A stretch of 64,000 nucleotides of DNA, from positions 62,001 through 126,000 of the forward strand of contig NZ_CP062222.1 of assembly GCF_017487405.1 (NCBI RefSeq). Reading direction: 5' to 3'. Shown one piece after another: positions 40,884 through 50,553 of the stretch (positions within the stretch are counted from its first letter, which is position 1; each line of letters begins with the position of its first letter). The notes beneath the pieces are model-generated. The model had not been told where the DNA came from. It saw nothing but the letters and a program-made list of their open reading frames with translations, and made no database searches. The DNA is from Brevundimonas goettingensis (GTDB taxonomy: Bacteria; Pseudomonadota; Alphaproteobacteria; Caulobacterales; Caulobacteraceae). The translations under genes were made by a program, and so were the position numbers.

Positions 40884-41972
40884 CTAGGCCGCTTCCCCCC
40901 GACGCAGCCAGTCGACGACGACGTCGTGGGCCGCGCCGTCCAGATAGCCTTCCTCATTGGCGGCCAGGGGCGCGCCGCGTCCGACGAATCCGACCGGCGC
41001 CACCTCCGTGGGCGGGAAGCCGAAGCGGTCGCGGAAGGCGCGATCGAACCTGGGCCGCGAGCCGAAGCCGTAGCGCCGCCCGATGTCCTCGATATTGGCC
41101 AGGCGGCCGCCGCCGTTGATGCGCAGGTCGGCATAGGCCCGGTCCAGCCGTCGGTTCAGCACATAGGTCTGAACCCCACCCATGTCGCCGAAGGCGCGAT
41201 ACAGGGCGCTGCGCGACACGCCGATCGACAGGGCCACCTCATTGACGTTCAGGGTCGGGTCGGCGGCGCGGGCGTCGAACACCTGCATGGCGCGCTGGCG
41301 GATGGTGCGATGAATGCTCTCCAGATGGACCGGCGAGACCGGGCCGGAGCGACCGAGGAAGCGTTCGGCGATGACGAAAGTGGCCTCGATGGCCGCCCCG
41401 CCTTCCTCCTCGGTCAGGTCTCCAGCGACATCGACCAGGGTCTTCAGGTGAGAGGCCACCAGCCGCCCGCCGGGGCTGTTGGGGGGCAGGACCAGGCCGT
41501 GGATCTTGCGCCCCAGAAGCCAGGACGGCACCGAGGTTCGGGGTGTGACCAGGTTGATCGTGTCGATGGTGTCCGCCCTGGAGGCTGACGGGCGGGACAG
41601 ATCGCGGAACTGCACGGAACCGGCCGGGGCGATGGTCTCGCGCCCGTCGCAGTCGCCCCGGGTATCGGTCAGGTTGACGATGATGCTGATGTGGTCGAGG
41701 CCCGAGCGGCGGATCTCGCTGGCGTTGCGCGTCAGGGTCTGGGGGACCGAGCGTCCGCGCGCGAAGGTCGCCGCTCCGAACCGCCAGGCCGTGGTCTGGC
41801 TGCGAAAGCCGACGCGGCCGTTATCGGCGACGCCTGAGACGTCGTAGAGCTCCGATATCGTAGCGCGATAGCTCTCATAGGCGTCCGGCTGCTTCTCGGA
41901 CGAGATGGCCCAGGCGACGCTCAGCGCCTTGTCTGGCCTGGACTGATCCGGCTTGACTGAACTCTCTGACAC
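40884..41972 (-). CDS. AraC-family transcriptional regulator
   Basis: A 362-residue regulator. The N-terminal ~200 residues look like a cupin-type AraC_binding_2 sensor (SIIVNLTDTRGDCDGRETIAPAGSVQFRDLSRPS). The C-terminal ~100 residues contain two helix-turn-helix units (LNVNEVALSIGVSRSALYRAF and NIEDIGRRYGFGSRPRFDRAFRDRFGFPPTE). The effector and targets are unknown; it is divergent from nothing obvious and may act on its own promoter or on the pgm gene upstream. No signal peptide. Confidence 0.88.
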   Translation of the reverse strand: MSESSVKPDQSRPDKALSVAWAISSEKQPDAYESYRATISELYDVSGVADNGRVGFRSQTTAWRFGAATFARGRSVPQTLTRNASEIRRSGLDHISIIVNLTDTRGDCDGRETIAPAGSVQFRDLSRPSASRADTIDTINLVTPRTSVPSWLLGRKIHGLVLPPNSPGGRLVASHLKTLVDVAGDLTEEEGGAAIEATFVIAERFLGRSGPVSPVHLESIHRTIRQRAMQVFDARAADPTLNVNEVALSIGVSRSALYRAFGDMGGVQTYVLNRRLDRAYADLRINGGGRLANIEDIGRRYGFGSRPRFDRAFRDRFGFPPTEVAPVGFVGRGAPLAANEEGYLDGAAHDVVVDWLRRGEAA

Positions 41973-42109
41973 TGTCGCTTACCGCCGATACGCCCCACAC
42001 GCGATTCACCATCGGTATCCGACCTTGTTCGATTTGTCGAAAGAATCCCGTGGAGGCAGTCGGTTAGTGCCCGGCGGAGGGAAACTCCGGCTCATATCGG
42101 CGACGTCCG

Positions 42110-43747
42110 TCAGGCGGACAGAGCCGCATCGACGACATCCTTTGCCGCGGCCTGAACCTCGGCGAGGTGCAGAGGACCCAGGAAAGATTCCGCATAGATT
42201 TTGTAGACGTCCTCGGTGCCCGAAGGCCGTGCTGCGAACCAGGCGTTTTTCGTGACGACCTTGATGCCCCCGATGGCTTCGCCGTTTCCGGGAGCCTTGT
42301 CCAGGACATCGATGATCGGTTCACCCGCGAGCTCACGCGTGGCGATATCGTTCGGTCCGAGGGCTGTCAGGCGGGCCTTCTCCGTACGGTTCGCAGGCGC
42401 GTCCACGCGAGCGTACGCGGGAGCGCCGTACCGTTCCGTCAGCGCTTCGTAGAGCTGGCTGGGGCTCTTGCCGGTCCGAGCCTGGCTTTCGGCCGCCAGA
42501 AGTCCGAGCAGCAGGCCGTCCTTGTCGGTGGACCACACGGAGCCGTCGCGTTGCAAGAAGGAAGCGCCTGCGGACTCTTCTCCGCCGAAGCCCACGGAGC
42601 CATCAAGCAGGCCCGACACGAAATATTTGAACCCGACGGGGACCTCCAGCAAAGGCCGATCAAGCCCCTGGGCGACGCGATCCAGCATCGACGAAGAGAC
42701 GAGCGTCTTGCCCAGGGCCGCGCCCGGGCTCCAGTGAGGGCGGTGAGCGAAGAGGTAGGACGCGGCCACCGACAGGAAATGGTTGGGGTTCATCAAGCCC
42801 CCGTCCGCCGTCACAATCCCGTGGCGATCGGCATCCGCGTCATTCCCGATGGCGAGATCGAAACCGGATTCGGTCGCCATCATCCGCACCACGTTCGCCA
42901 TGGCGGCCGATGAGGAGCAGTCCATCCGGATCTTGCCGTCATTGTCCAACGGCATGAAGGCCCATTTCGGGTCAATGAGCGGATTGACCACCGTGAGATC
43001 CAGGCCATATCGCTCGGCGATCGCCCCCCAATAGTCGATCGCAGCCCCGCCGAGGGGATCCACGGCGATGCGGATGCCGGAAGCGCGGATCGATTCGAGA
43101 TCAATCGCGCCCGGAAGATCGTCGAGGTACTGCGCGAGAAAATCGTGACGCGCGGCGTGTTGCAGCGCCTTCGAAAAGGGAACCCTGCGAACCTCGGACA
43201 GGCCACCCGCGATCAAGGCGTTGGCGCGGGCCGCGATAGCGGATGTGGCGGTGGAATCGGCCGGCCCACCAGAGGGCGGATTGTACTTGATCCCTCCGTC
43301 CCGAGGCGGATTGTGGGACGGCGTCAGAAGCACGCCGTCCGCCAGCGAACCGCCGCGACTGTTGTGGTTCAGGATCGCCCGCGACACGGCAGGCGTCGGC
43401 GTGAAGCCGTCGCGGGCGTCAATCTGCACAATGACGTCGTTTGCGACGAAGACCTCCAGAGCGCTGCGCCAGGCCGGTTCCGAAAGGCCGTGAGGGTCTC
43501 GAGCCAGATAAAGAGGACCCGTTACGCCGTGATCCTTTCTGTATTCCGCAATGGCCTGGCAGACGGCGAGGATATGATCTTCGTTGAACGCGCCATCCAG
43601 GCTGGATCCTCGATGCCCGGAGGTTCCGAAGGCGACCCGCTGTCCCGGATTATCGGCGTCAGGTTTGGTGGCGTAATAGGTTTCGACCAATGCCTCCAGA
43701 TCGACCAGGTCGGAGTCTTCGGCGGGGCGTCCGGCGCGCGCGTGCAT
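42110..43747 (-). CDS. pgm: Phosphoglucomutase, alpha-D-glucose specific
   Basis: A 545-residue enzyme of the same length and order as Escherichia coli Pgm. Parts are [19 protein letters not shown], the phospho-Ser loop [25 protein letters not shown] (Ser ~residue 143), the metal loop [12 protein letters not shown], the sugar-binding [12 protein letters not shown] and the phosphate-binding [16 protein letters not shown]. It interconverts glucose-1-phosphate and glucose-6-phosphate, which can feed the dTDP-rhamnose genes at 60-64 kb. Base composition looks slightly lower in GC than its neighbours, perhaps a sign of transfer. No partner gene is adjacent. Confidence 0.94.
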   Translation of the reverse strand: MHARAGRPAEDSDLVDLEALVETYYATKPDADNPGQRVAFGTSGHRGSSLDGAFNEDHILAVCQAIAEYRKDHGVTGPLYLARDPHGLSEPAWRSALEVFVANDVIVQIDARDGFTPTPAVSRAILNHNSRGGSLADGVLLTPSHNPPRDGGIKYNPPSGGPADSTATSAIAARANALIAGGLSEVRRVPFSKALQHAARHDFLAQYLDDLPGAIDLESIRASGIRIAVDPLGGAAIDYWGAIAERYGLDLTVVNPLIDPKWAFMPLDNDGKIRMDCSSSAAMANVVRMMATESGFDLAIGNDADADRHGIVTADGGLMNPNHFLSVAASYLFAHRPHWSPGAALGKTLVSSSMLDRVAQGLDRPLLEVPVGFKYFVSGLLDGSVGFGGEESAGASFLQRDGSVWSTDKDGLLLGLLAAESQARTGKSPSQLYEALTERYGAPAYARVDAPANRTEKARLTALGPNDIATRELAGEPIIDVLDKAPGNGEAIGGIKVVTKNAWFAARPSGTEDVYKIYAESFLGPLHLAEVQAAAKDVVDAALSA

Positions 43748-43899
43748 GATTTGCTATCTCGATCGATGTTCAATCTGGCGTAACGACCGTCACCGAATGT
43801 GCAAGGCGCCATCGCCCAAAGCCGTCTCCAACGTGTCGGAAGCGGCCGAATTATCTCAGTTTCTCGTTGCCGGGCGCTCGCCCGGAGCGGTTCGGGGCC

Positions 43900-45303
43900 T
43901 CAGCTGCGGAAACCTCTCACCGCATCCAGCGCCGCCTCGGGGGTGGCTTCGATGACGGTCAGGCGTTCGGGGCGGTCGCCCAGTGCGCGGATGACGTGGG
44001 GCGGGTCGGGATCGAAGCCGACCACAGGAACGACGTCCTTGCCGAACTTGGCGGCGTGGGCGGTCGACAGGGCGACGACGGGGCCGGATCCGTTCAGCTG
44101 ACGCCGCGCCGCCGACAGGGCCACGGCGGTGTGGGGGCAGACGACCTTGCCCCAGGTTTCATAGGCATGGCCGATCTCGGCGCGGGTCGTCGCCTCGTCG
44201 ACCGAGACGGCCGAAACCTCAGCGCGCAGGGCGACCAGGAGGTCGGCGGGCAGGCTGGTCTGGCCGTCGCGGGCAAAGGCTTCGAATACGGCGCGGGTGG
44301 CGGCGGGGTCGCGGCCCGAGGCCTCGAACACCAGCCGTTCGAAGTTCGACGGAGCCTGGACGTCCATGGACACCGAAGCCGTCTCCACGGCCGCGCGCCT
44401 GGCGTAGAGGCCGTCGTTGATGGCGCGGGCCAGGGCGTCGTTCTGGTTCACCGCCGCAACGAAACCCGCGACCGGCAGACCCATCTTGCGCGCCGCGATG
44501 CCGGCGAAGGCGTCGCCGAAATTGCCGGTCGGGACGACGAAGGTCGGGGCCCGGCTCTCGCCCGCCGCCTGAAGCTGCATGGCCGCGGAGACATAGTAGG
44601 GAATCTGTCCCGCCAGACGGGCCCAGTTGATCGAATTGACCGAGGAGAAGCGGCCGCGCTCGCGCAGGGATTCCTCGGACAGCAGCCCCTTCACCAGTCG
44701 CTGGCAGTCGTCGAAGTCGCCGCGGATGGCCAGGTTCAGGACGTTGTCGGCCTCGACCGTCGTCATCTGGCGGCGCTGGACGGCGGAGACACGGTCCAGC
44801 GGATGCAGGACGATCAGATCGATTCCGGCGGTGTTGGCGAAGGCGTTGACGGCGGCGGCGCCGGTGTCGCCGCTGGTCGCCGTGACCAGGGTCAGCCGCT
44901 CGCCCGAGGCGGCCAAGGCCTCCTCCGACAGGGCGGCGGCCAGTTGCATGGCCAGGTCCTTGAAGGCCGCCGTCGGGCCATGCCACAGCTCCAGCATCCA
45001 CAGGTCGTCGGCCAGTTGGACGAGAGGCGTCACCGCCGGATCGTCGAAGCCGGCGACCAGTTTCTGGAGCGCCCGATCCAGCGCGCCTTCGGGCAGGGCG
45101 TCGCCGATATAGGGCGCCATCGCCGCCTTCGCGATCTCGACATAGGACTGGCCAGGCGTCGTCGCCCCGGCCGGCAGGGTCGGCCAGGCCGAGGGCATGT
45201 AGAGGCCGCCGTCGGGGGCCATGCCGCGTAGCAGGGCGTCGGCGAAATCGGTCGGGGTCGTGTCCCCACGGGTCGAGATGTAGCGGGCGGCGGCGTCGGT
45301 CAT
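43900..45303 (-). CDS. thrC: Threonine synthase
   Basis: A 467-residue PLP enzyme that turns O-phosphohomoserine into threonine. It opens with YISTRGDTTPTDFADALLRGMAPDGGLYMP, the typical bacterial/yeast long-type start. The PLP Lys is in HGPTAAFKDLAMQ, with TATSGDTGAAAVNAF, NSINWARLAGQIPYYVSA and VPTGNFGDAFAG. The ATG at 45303 (MTDAAARYIST) is chosen over one 26 codons upstream. It is not in the hom-thrB operon and no Thr leader is seen before it. Cytoplasmic. Confidence 0.95.
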   Translation of the reverse strand: MTDAAARYISTRGDTTPTDFADALLRGMAPDGGLYMPSAWPTLPAGATTPGQSYVEIAKAAMAPYIGDALPEGALDRALQKLVAGFDDPAVTPLVQLADDLWMLELWHGPTAAFKDLAMQLAAALSEEALAASGERLTLVTATSGDTGAAAVNAFANTAGIDLIVLHPLDRVSAVQRRQMTTVEADNVLNLAIRGDFDDCQRLVKGLLSEESLRERGRFSSVNSINWARLAGQIPYYVSAAMQLQAAGESRAPTFVVPTGNFGDAFAGIAARKMGLPVAGFVAAVNQNDALARAINDGLYARRAAVETASVSMDVQAPSNFERLVFEASGRDPAATRAVFEAFARDGQTSLPADLLVALRAEVSAVSVDEATTRAEIGHAYETWGKVVCPHTAVALSAARRQLNGSGPVVALSTAHAAKFGKDVVPVVGFDPDPPHVIRALGDRPERLTVIEATPEAALDAVRGFRS

Positions 45304-45455
45304 GATGGATTGGTCGTACCCAGCCCAAGCGCCGCCGTCACCCGCATTTCGCCTGAAAGCGGCGACCATATTTGCTCCCATACGGGCGCGATGCGTTTTG
45401 CGGGCTGGCGCGGGCCTCGTGAACCCGCCATGTCATGGGTCATGAGGTCGGCTGA

Positions 45456-46397
45456 ATGAACCGAAGGGATCTTCTGATCCGGCTGGGCGCCGTGGGGGCC
45501 ACGGTCGGCGCCGCCTGGTGGTTCCGCGACCATGTCCTGTGGCGTCGGCCCGACATCGTCCTGCCGCCCGAACCGGAATGGCTGCCCTTCGCCGATGATC
45601 GCGCCAATGTGCCGACCGTGGATGATGTCCGGCTGAACGGCCGGCCCGTCCGCGCCCTGATCGACAGCGGGGCCCAGTATTCGGTGATCGACCGCGACTG
45701 GGTGAAGGCGCTCGGCGCGGTCAAGACCTTCGACATGCCGGTCCTGGCTTACGGCGTCGGCGGTCAGGCCCAGATCGGCAAGGGTGTGACGCTGGATGTC
45801 GCCGTCGGCGGGACGCGCATCGACAGGCTTCGGACCGCCATCCTCGATCTCGGCCAACTGGCCTCCGACGATGGTCTAGGGACGGCGCTGATCCTGGGGC
45901 AGGACGTGCTGGGCGAGATCATCGTGGACCTCGATCCCGCCCACCGACGGGTCCGCTTCCTGCCGCGCGAGGCCTCGCCCCCGACCGAGGTCCGGCCCGT
46001 GAACGTGCATCGTGCGGGCAAGGCGCTCCGGACGACGGTGGTGGTGGAGGGAACCCGGGTCGAGGCGGTGATCGACACCGGCTCCTCCTCGCTGCTGGCG
46101 CTCAGCCGGTCGGCCGCGGCCTCGGCCGGCCTGCTGGATGGACGCGAGCGGCGTCGCGGGTCCAGCCTGGTGCTGGGCGGGTCGATGGAGTCCACTCTCG
46201 TCGAGGTCCGCAGCCTGACCTTCGCCGATCAGATCTATGAGAGCGCCGAGATCGCCATCTTCGGCGATGTCGCCCTGCCGGGCTTCCCGGACGCCCTGAT
46301 CGGAATGGAGGCGTTCGTCGGCCGACGCGTCCTGCTCGACCTCGGCGGCGGGCGGATGTGGGCCTCGCGCGAGCTGGACCTGACGATCGGCGACTAG
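45456..46397 (+). CDS. Exported tandem retropepsin-like aspartic protease
   Basis: A 313-residue protein with a Tat-like signal (MNRRDLLIRLGAVGATVGAAWW). Two related halves each carry an Asp-(Ser/Thr)-Gly motif: RALIDSGAQYSVID (~residue 70) and EAVIDTGSSSLLALSR (~residue 208), each followed by a strand-rich segment with LILGQDVLG or LIGMEAF. Single-repeat retropepsins act as dimers; here both halves lie in one chain, as in pepsin. Both Asp are intact, so peptidase activity is likely, though the target is unknown. GAGG precedes the ATG. Its end overlaps convergent gluQRS by four bases. Confidence 0.83.
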   Translation: MNRRDLLIRLGAVGATVGAAWWFRDHVLWRRPDIVLPPEPEWLPFADDRANVPTVDDVRLNGRPVRALIDSGAQYSVIDRDWVKALGAVKTFDMPVLAYGVGGQAQIGKGVTLDVAVGGTRIDRLRTAILDLGQLASDDGLGTALILGQDVLGEIIVDLDPAHRRVRFLPREASPPTEVRPVNVHRAGKALRTTVVVEGTRVEAVIDTGSSSLLALSRSAAASAGLLDGRERRRGSSLVLGGSMESTLVEVRSLTFADQIYESAEIAIFGDVALPGFPDALIGMEAFVGRRVLLDLGGGRMWASRELDLTIGD

Positions 46398-47239
46398 AAG
46401 CCCAGCTCGGCGCGCAGGGCGTCGGGCGTGACGCCGGAGGCGCGGATCTCACCCAGGGTCACCGACTTGTCCCGCTTGGCGTAGCGCTTGCCGTCGGGCC
46501 CCAGCAGCAGCGGGTGGTGCCGATAGACCGGGGTCGGCAGGTCGAGCAGGGCCTGCAGCACCCGCTGCACCGAAGTGACCTCGATCAGGTCCTCGCCGCG
46601 GATGACATGGGTCACCCCCTGCAGGGCGTCGTCCAGGACTGCGGCGATGATATAGCCCGCGCCGATATCCTTTCGCCCCACCACCATGTCGCCCAGCCGC
46701 TCGGGTTCGGCATGATGGATGCCCGGCCTGACCCGTTCCTCGATCCAGGTCAGGGCATGGAGATCGCCCAGCCGGTCGCGCGCCGCGCCGAGCGACAGCC
46801 GCCAAGCGAAGGCCTCGCCGTGCGCCAGCCGTTCGGCTTCCTCGGCCGCGGAGTGGGGCCCGTAGCTGAAGGCGTGGGGGTCGTTCGGATCGTCGGCATG
46901 GGGCGCAACGCCCGCCAGGGCCATCAGCTCTTTCCGCGTCCGGAAGCAGCGATAGAGGACGCCCATGTCCCGCAGCCGCTGAAGGGCTTCGTCATACTCG
47001 GCCCGGTGTTCGGATTGACGGCGCACCGGTTGCTCCCAGTCGAGCCCGAGCCAGGCCAGATCCTCCATCACGGCGGCCTCATACTCCGGGCGGCAGCGGG
47101 TGAAGTCGGTGTCCTCTATGCGCAGCAGGAACCGACCGCCGACCGCTTGCGCCGCCGACCAGGCCGTCAGGGCCGAGAAGGCATGGCCCTTGTGCAGATA
47201 GCCTGTGGGCGAGGGGGCGAAACGGGTGACGAAGACCAT
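46394..47239 (-). CDS. gluQ: Glutamyl-Q tRNA(Asp) synthetase
   Basis: A 281-residue truncated glutamyl-tRNA synthetase paralogue that attaches glutamate to queuosine in tRNA(Asp). Class I motifs are FAPSPTGYLHKGHAFSALTAW (HIGH-like HKGH) and KRYAKRDKSVTLGEI (KMSKS-like KRDKS). The anticodon-binding domain is missing, which fits GluQ-RS and not GltX. The zinc-type cysteine cluster after the acceptor region is reduced (LYRCFRTRKEL has one Cys). Follows the JmjC cupin gene on the same strand with a 9-base gap. Confidence 0.92.
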   Translation of the reverse strand: MVFVTRFAPSPTGYLHKGHAFSALTAWSAAQAVGGRFLLRIEDTDFTRCRPEYEAAVMEDLAWLGLDWEQPVRRQSEHRAEYDEALQRLRDMGVLYRCFRTRKELMALAGVAPHADDPNDPHAFSYGPHSAAEEAERLAHGEAFAWRLSLGAARDRLGDLHALTWIEERVRPGIHHAEPERLGDMVVGRKDIGAGYIIAAVLDDALQGVTHVIRGEDLIEVTSVQRVLQALLDLPTPVYRHHPLLLGPDGKRYAKRDKSVTLGEIRASGVTPDALRAELGF

Positions 47240-47248
47240 GGTCGGGCG

Positions 47249-48382
47249 TCAGGCCCGGGTCAGGGCGCCGGCCTTGAGCGCCGTCTCGACCGCCGCGTCG
47301 ATGGCCTCGGTGGCGACGAAGGTGAACTGGGCGCGCAGGTCTTCGATGGCGAAATCCGGCTGGCCGAAGGCCCACTGCATGGCGACGGCGACCGGTCCGG
47401 TGAACGGCGGCGGCGGGACGGTCGTGCGCCGATAGCCCGTCAGGGGTTTGCGATGCGGCAGGCCGTAGGCCGGCGGGCGGTCGATGAGCTTCTGCTGCGC
47501 GATGGCGACCGCGCTCGCCAGACGCGGGTCCTGGGCGAGGGCGGTGAGCTTGCCTCCCAGGTCGGCCAGCTGGCGCGCAAGGGCCTCGCCGGCGTCCGCC
47601 TCCGCCGGCTCCAGCCAGGCGCGGAACGCCGGGTCCTCCAGCGCCAGCGTCTCGAGCAGGCCGAACAGGGCGCCGCCATGCAGCGGGGTTACCGAGAAGG
47701 TCACATGCAGCGAGGCGCCCGGCTGGGCCATGGCGTCGTGATACCAGCCGCGCGGCACATAGAGGACGTCGCCCGGCCTCATATGGACTTCGACCATCGG
47801 CCGCCCGCGCGTGCGCTCGAACCAGCCGATCAGCTCCTTGTCCGGCACGGGGAAGCCGACCGGGTTCTCGGCCCGGTTCTCATAGAGCCGCCACCGCTTC
47901 TCGCCCTCCACCTGGACGGCGAAGACCTCATGCAGGTCGAAATGGGTGGTGAAGGCCCTCATCCCTCCGAAGGACAGATAGGCGTTGGCGCCCACCTTGC
48001 CCGAGAAGGCGTGGCCCAGACCCTCGGACAGCGCCCTCAGTTTCGGGGTCAGGCCCTGGATGTCGTTGGCCACCAGGCTGGCGCCGCTCGACAGGAAAAC
48101 CTCGACCTTGGCCGGCGCGGGCCTCAGCCGCTTTCCGGCCGGGCCGTCGGTGTCCTCGCAATAGAACTCGGGCGGAATGCCTGCGCCGTTCATGACCAGC
48201 TTCAGGGTCTCGGGCGTCCAGTTCGGGGTCTGGGACAACAGGGCGTTGAACTCGGTCCAGTCGGTCAGGGCCGCTCTCGAAGTCCCTGCCTCCGCCGGAA
48301 TATGTAGCGGCTTTCGGCCATAGTAGTCGGCCAGGAACCGATCGGGGGTGATCGGATGCAGAAGTTCGTCCAGACTGTTCAT
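47249..48382 (-). CDS. JmjC/cupin-domain oxygenase (RoxA/MINA-like)
   Basis: A 377-residue protein of the ribosomal-oxygenase-like cupin family. Iron ligands are seen in FTTHFDLHEVFAVQVEG (HxD) and the distal His in GASLHVTFSVTPLHGG, with RPGDVLYVPRGWYHDAMA. The N-terminus ITPDRFLADYYGRKPLHIP is the usual start. The C-terminal part is a winged-helix-like region. Members hydroxylate ribosomal proteins using Fe(II) and 2-oxoglutarate; the target here is unproved. Likely co-transcribed with gluQRS. Confidence 0.85.
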   Translation of the reverse strand: MNSLDELLHPITPDRFLADYYGRKPLHIPAEAGTSRAALTDWTEFNALLSQTPNWTPETLKLVMNGAGIPPEFYCEDTDGPAGKRLRPAPAKVEVFLSSGASLVANDIQGLTPKLRALSEGLGHAFSGKVGANAYLSFGGMRAFTTHFDLHEVFAVQVEGEKRWRLYENRAENPVGFPVPDKELIGWFERTRGRPMVEVHMRPGDVLYVPRGWYHDAMAQPGASLHVTFSVTPLHGGALFGLLETLALEDPAFRAWLEPAEADAGEALARQLADLGGKLTALAQDPRLASAVAIAQQKLIDRPPAYGLPHRKPLTGYRRTTVPPPPFTGPVAVAMQWAFGQPDFAIEDLRAQFTFVATEAIDAAVETALKAGALTRA

Positions 48383-48450
48383 CGCGCCGAACGCTAGAGC
48401 GGCCGGCGCTTCCTGTCGACCTGGCCCTGGCCCTTGATGGCTCGCCCTGC

Positions 48451-49110
48451 ATGACCACCCCCGAAGCCATTGCCGCCGCCCGTCTCGCCCTGATCGCGGC
48501 GGATCCGACGCTCACCCGCGCCCATGCCGACGTGCCCATCTTCGACTGGCGCACCCGGATCGGCGGCTTCGAAGGCCTGTTCCGGATGATCGTCGAACAG
48601 CAGGTGTCGCTCGCCTCGGCCGCCGCCATCTGGAAACGGACCGTGGACGGGCTGGAGGGCGTCGTCACGCCCCAGGCCGTGCTGGCGCGCGACATCGAGA
48701 CACTGAGGTCCTTCGGCCTGTCGGGACAGAAGGCCCGCTACGCCCATGAGATCGCCCGCGCCCAGACCGAAGGGCGGATCGACTTCGATCATCTGGGCCG
48801 GCTGTCCGACGCCGAGGCGACCGCGGCCCTGGTGGCGATCAAGGGCGTCGGCCGCTGGACCGCCGAGACCTTCCTGATGTTCTGCGAGGGCCGCACCGAC
48901 GTCTTCCCGGCCGGGGACATCGCCCTGCAGGAGGCAATGCGCTGGGCAGACGGGGCCGCGCTTCGGCCCAATGAGAAACAGGCCTATATCCGGGCCGAAC
49001 GCTGGGCCCCGCACCGCAGCGTGGCGGCGCATCTGCTATGGGGCTGGTATGGCGCGGTGAAGCGTGGCGAGATCGCGCTGGAAGAACTGAAGACAGGGGA
49101 GGGCGCATGA
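48451..49110 (+). CDS. DNA-3-methyladenine glycosylase (AlkA-type, HhH-GPD)
   Basis: A 219-residue base-excision glycosylase. The helix-hairpin-helix is LVAIKGVGRWTAETFLMFC and the catalytic Asp is in FPAGDIALQEAMRW (~residue 154). MIVEQQVSLASAAAIWKR is the conserved N-terminal helix. It removes alkylated bases such as 3-methyladenine. The stop overlaps the start of the TRIC channel gene. Divergent from the JmjC cupin. Confidence 0.9.
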   Translation: MTTPEAIAAARLALIAADPTLTRAHADVPIFDWRTRIGGFEGLFRMIVEQQVSLASAAAIWKRTVDGLEGVVTPQAVLARDIETLRSFGLSGQKARYAHEIARAQTEGRIDFDHLGRLSDAEATAALVAIKGVGRWTAETFLMFCEGRTDVFPAGDIALQEAMRWADGAALRPNEKQAYIRAERWAPHRSVAAHLLWGWYGAVKRGEIALEELKTGEGA

Positions 49111-49787
49111 CGCCGCTGGTCGACGCCGAGACCGCCAGGGTCCTCGCCGATCCGCAACGGCTCCTGTCGGTGCTGGATTTCGCGGGGGTGGCGGTGTTCG
49201 CCGCCACCGGCGCCCTGGCCGCCGCGCGCGAGAAGCACGACTTGGTCACCTTCGCCTTCTTCGCCGCCATCACCGGGGTCGGGGGCGGGACGATGCGTGA
49301 CCTGCTGCTCGGCCTGCCGGTCTTCTGGGTTCAGGACTGGCGCTATGTGGGGGTCTGTATCGCGGCCTCCGTGGCCATCTGGATGATCGGTCGGCGCGAC
49401 TGGCGATTCCGCGCCCTGCTGTGGCTGGATGCGATCGGCCTGGGCGCCTATGGGGTGCTGGGCGCCGCCAAGGCCGAGGCGGTCGGGGCCGCGCCCCTGA
49501 TCTGTATCGTCATGGGGGCGCTGACGGCCTGTTTCGGCGGGGTGGTGCGCGACCTGCTGGCTGGCCAGCCCTCGATCCTGCTGCGGCGCGAGATCACCGT
49601 CTCGGCGGCGCTGCTGGCGGCGACGGTTTATGTGGTGCTGCGCGCCGAGGCGCTGGGGATGACGCATCTGTCGCCCTGGCCCGCGGCGATCGTCGCCGCC
49701 GTCTGCGGTTTCGGCCTGCGCGCGGGCGCCCTGCAATGGGGCTGGAGCCTGCCGGGCTTTCCGGACCGGCCCCGAAAAGCCGGGTGA
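49107..49787 (+). CDS. TRIC-type (YicG/UPF0126) cation channel-like membrane protein
   Basis: A 226-residue protein with two related halves of three helices plus one. Each half has a Gly-rich kink and Arg-Asp: AAITGVGGGTMRDLLLGLPVFW and GALTACFGGVVRDLLAGQPSILLRREI. This repeat is the signature of bacterial TRIC-family K+/cation channels (PF03458). ATGA overlap with the glycosylase gene points to co-transcription, without an obvious functional link. Confidence 0.9.
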   Translation: MTPLVDAETARVLADPQRLLSVLDFAGVAVFAATGALAAAREKHDLVTFAFFAAITGVGGGTMRDLLLGLPVFWVQDWRYVGVCIAASVAIWMIGRRDWRFRALLWLDAIGLGAYGVLGAAKAEAVGAAPLICIVMGALTACFGGVVRDLLAGQPSILLRREITVSAALLAATVYVVLRAEALGMTHLSPWPAAIVAAVCGFGLRAGALQWGWSLPGFPDRPRKAG

Positions 49788-49956
49788 GACGCGCGGCGTC
49801 ATACGGATCGACCGTACGGAAATCGTGATCATTCCGCCGTCGGAACGTCATGGCGGCGTCGTCGAATCGGGCCTAGGGTGTGATCACAGATAAGGAAGGA
49901 GATCACGTCTTCAGTCCTGTCGCCTCATACCCCCCTCAGCACAGCGGGAGGGCCTG

Positions 49957-50517
49957 ATGCAGGTCCTGACCCGACCGCCGTCCGGTTTCCCGGCTCTGGT
50001 GCTGAACGCCGATTTCCGCCCCCTGTCCTACTACCCTTTGTCGCTGTGGCCTTGGGAAGAGGCGGTGAAGGCCGTCTATCAGGACCGCGTGGACGTGGTC
50101 TCCCTCTATGACAAGGTGGTGCGCAGCCCCTCCATGGAGATGCAGCTGCCCAGCGTCATCGCTCTGAAGAGCTATGTCGATCAGGACCGCAGCCCGGCCT
50201 TCACCCGCTTCAACGTCTTCCTGCGCGACGGCTTCACCTGCCAGTATTGCAGCCAGACCACCGAGCTGACCTTCGACCATGTCATCCCCCGCTCGCAGGG
50301 CGGCCGTACGACCTGGGAGAACATCGTCGCCGCCTGCTCGCCCTGTAATCTGCGCAAGGGCGGCCGCACTCCGCGTCAGGCCCAGATGCCGATCCGCCGC
50401 GAGCCGGTGCGACCCAACGCCTGGCAGCTCCAGGACGCCGGCCGCCGCTTCCCGCCCCACTACCTCCACCAGAGCTGGCTCGACTATCTCTACTGGGACA
50501 TCGAGCTGGAGCCCTAG
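49957..50517 (+). CDS. HNH endonuclease
   Basis: A 186-residue HNH protein: zinc-finger-type cysteines in GFTCQYCSQTTELTFDHVIPRSQGGRTTWENIVAACSPCNLRKGGRTP, with CxxC pairs and the catalytic His in FDHVIP and Asn-His-like NI-AACSPCN. The long N-terminal domain (FPALVLNADFRPLSYYPLSLWPWEEAVKAVYQDRVDVV) is common to a widespread proteobacterial/actinobacterial group of stand-alone HNH proteins of unknown role. It is not next to any methylase or phage gene. No ribosome site stands out beyond CGGGAGGG. Confidence 0.9.
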   Translation: MQVLTRPPSGFPALVLNADFRPLSYYPLSLWPWEEAVKAVYQDRVDVVSLYDKVVRSPSMEMQLPSVIALKSYVDQDRSPAFTRFNVFLRDGFTCQYCSQTTELTFDHVIPRSQGGRTTWENIVAACSPCNLRKGGRTPRQAQMPIRREPVRPNAWQLQDAGRRFPPHYLHQSWLDYLYWDIELEP

Positions 50518-50553
50518 GCCCAAGGCGCATCCCCGTGGCCGTAGGCGGAAGTT

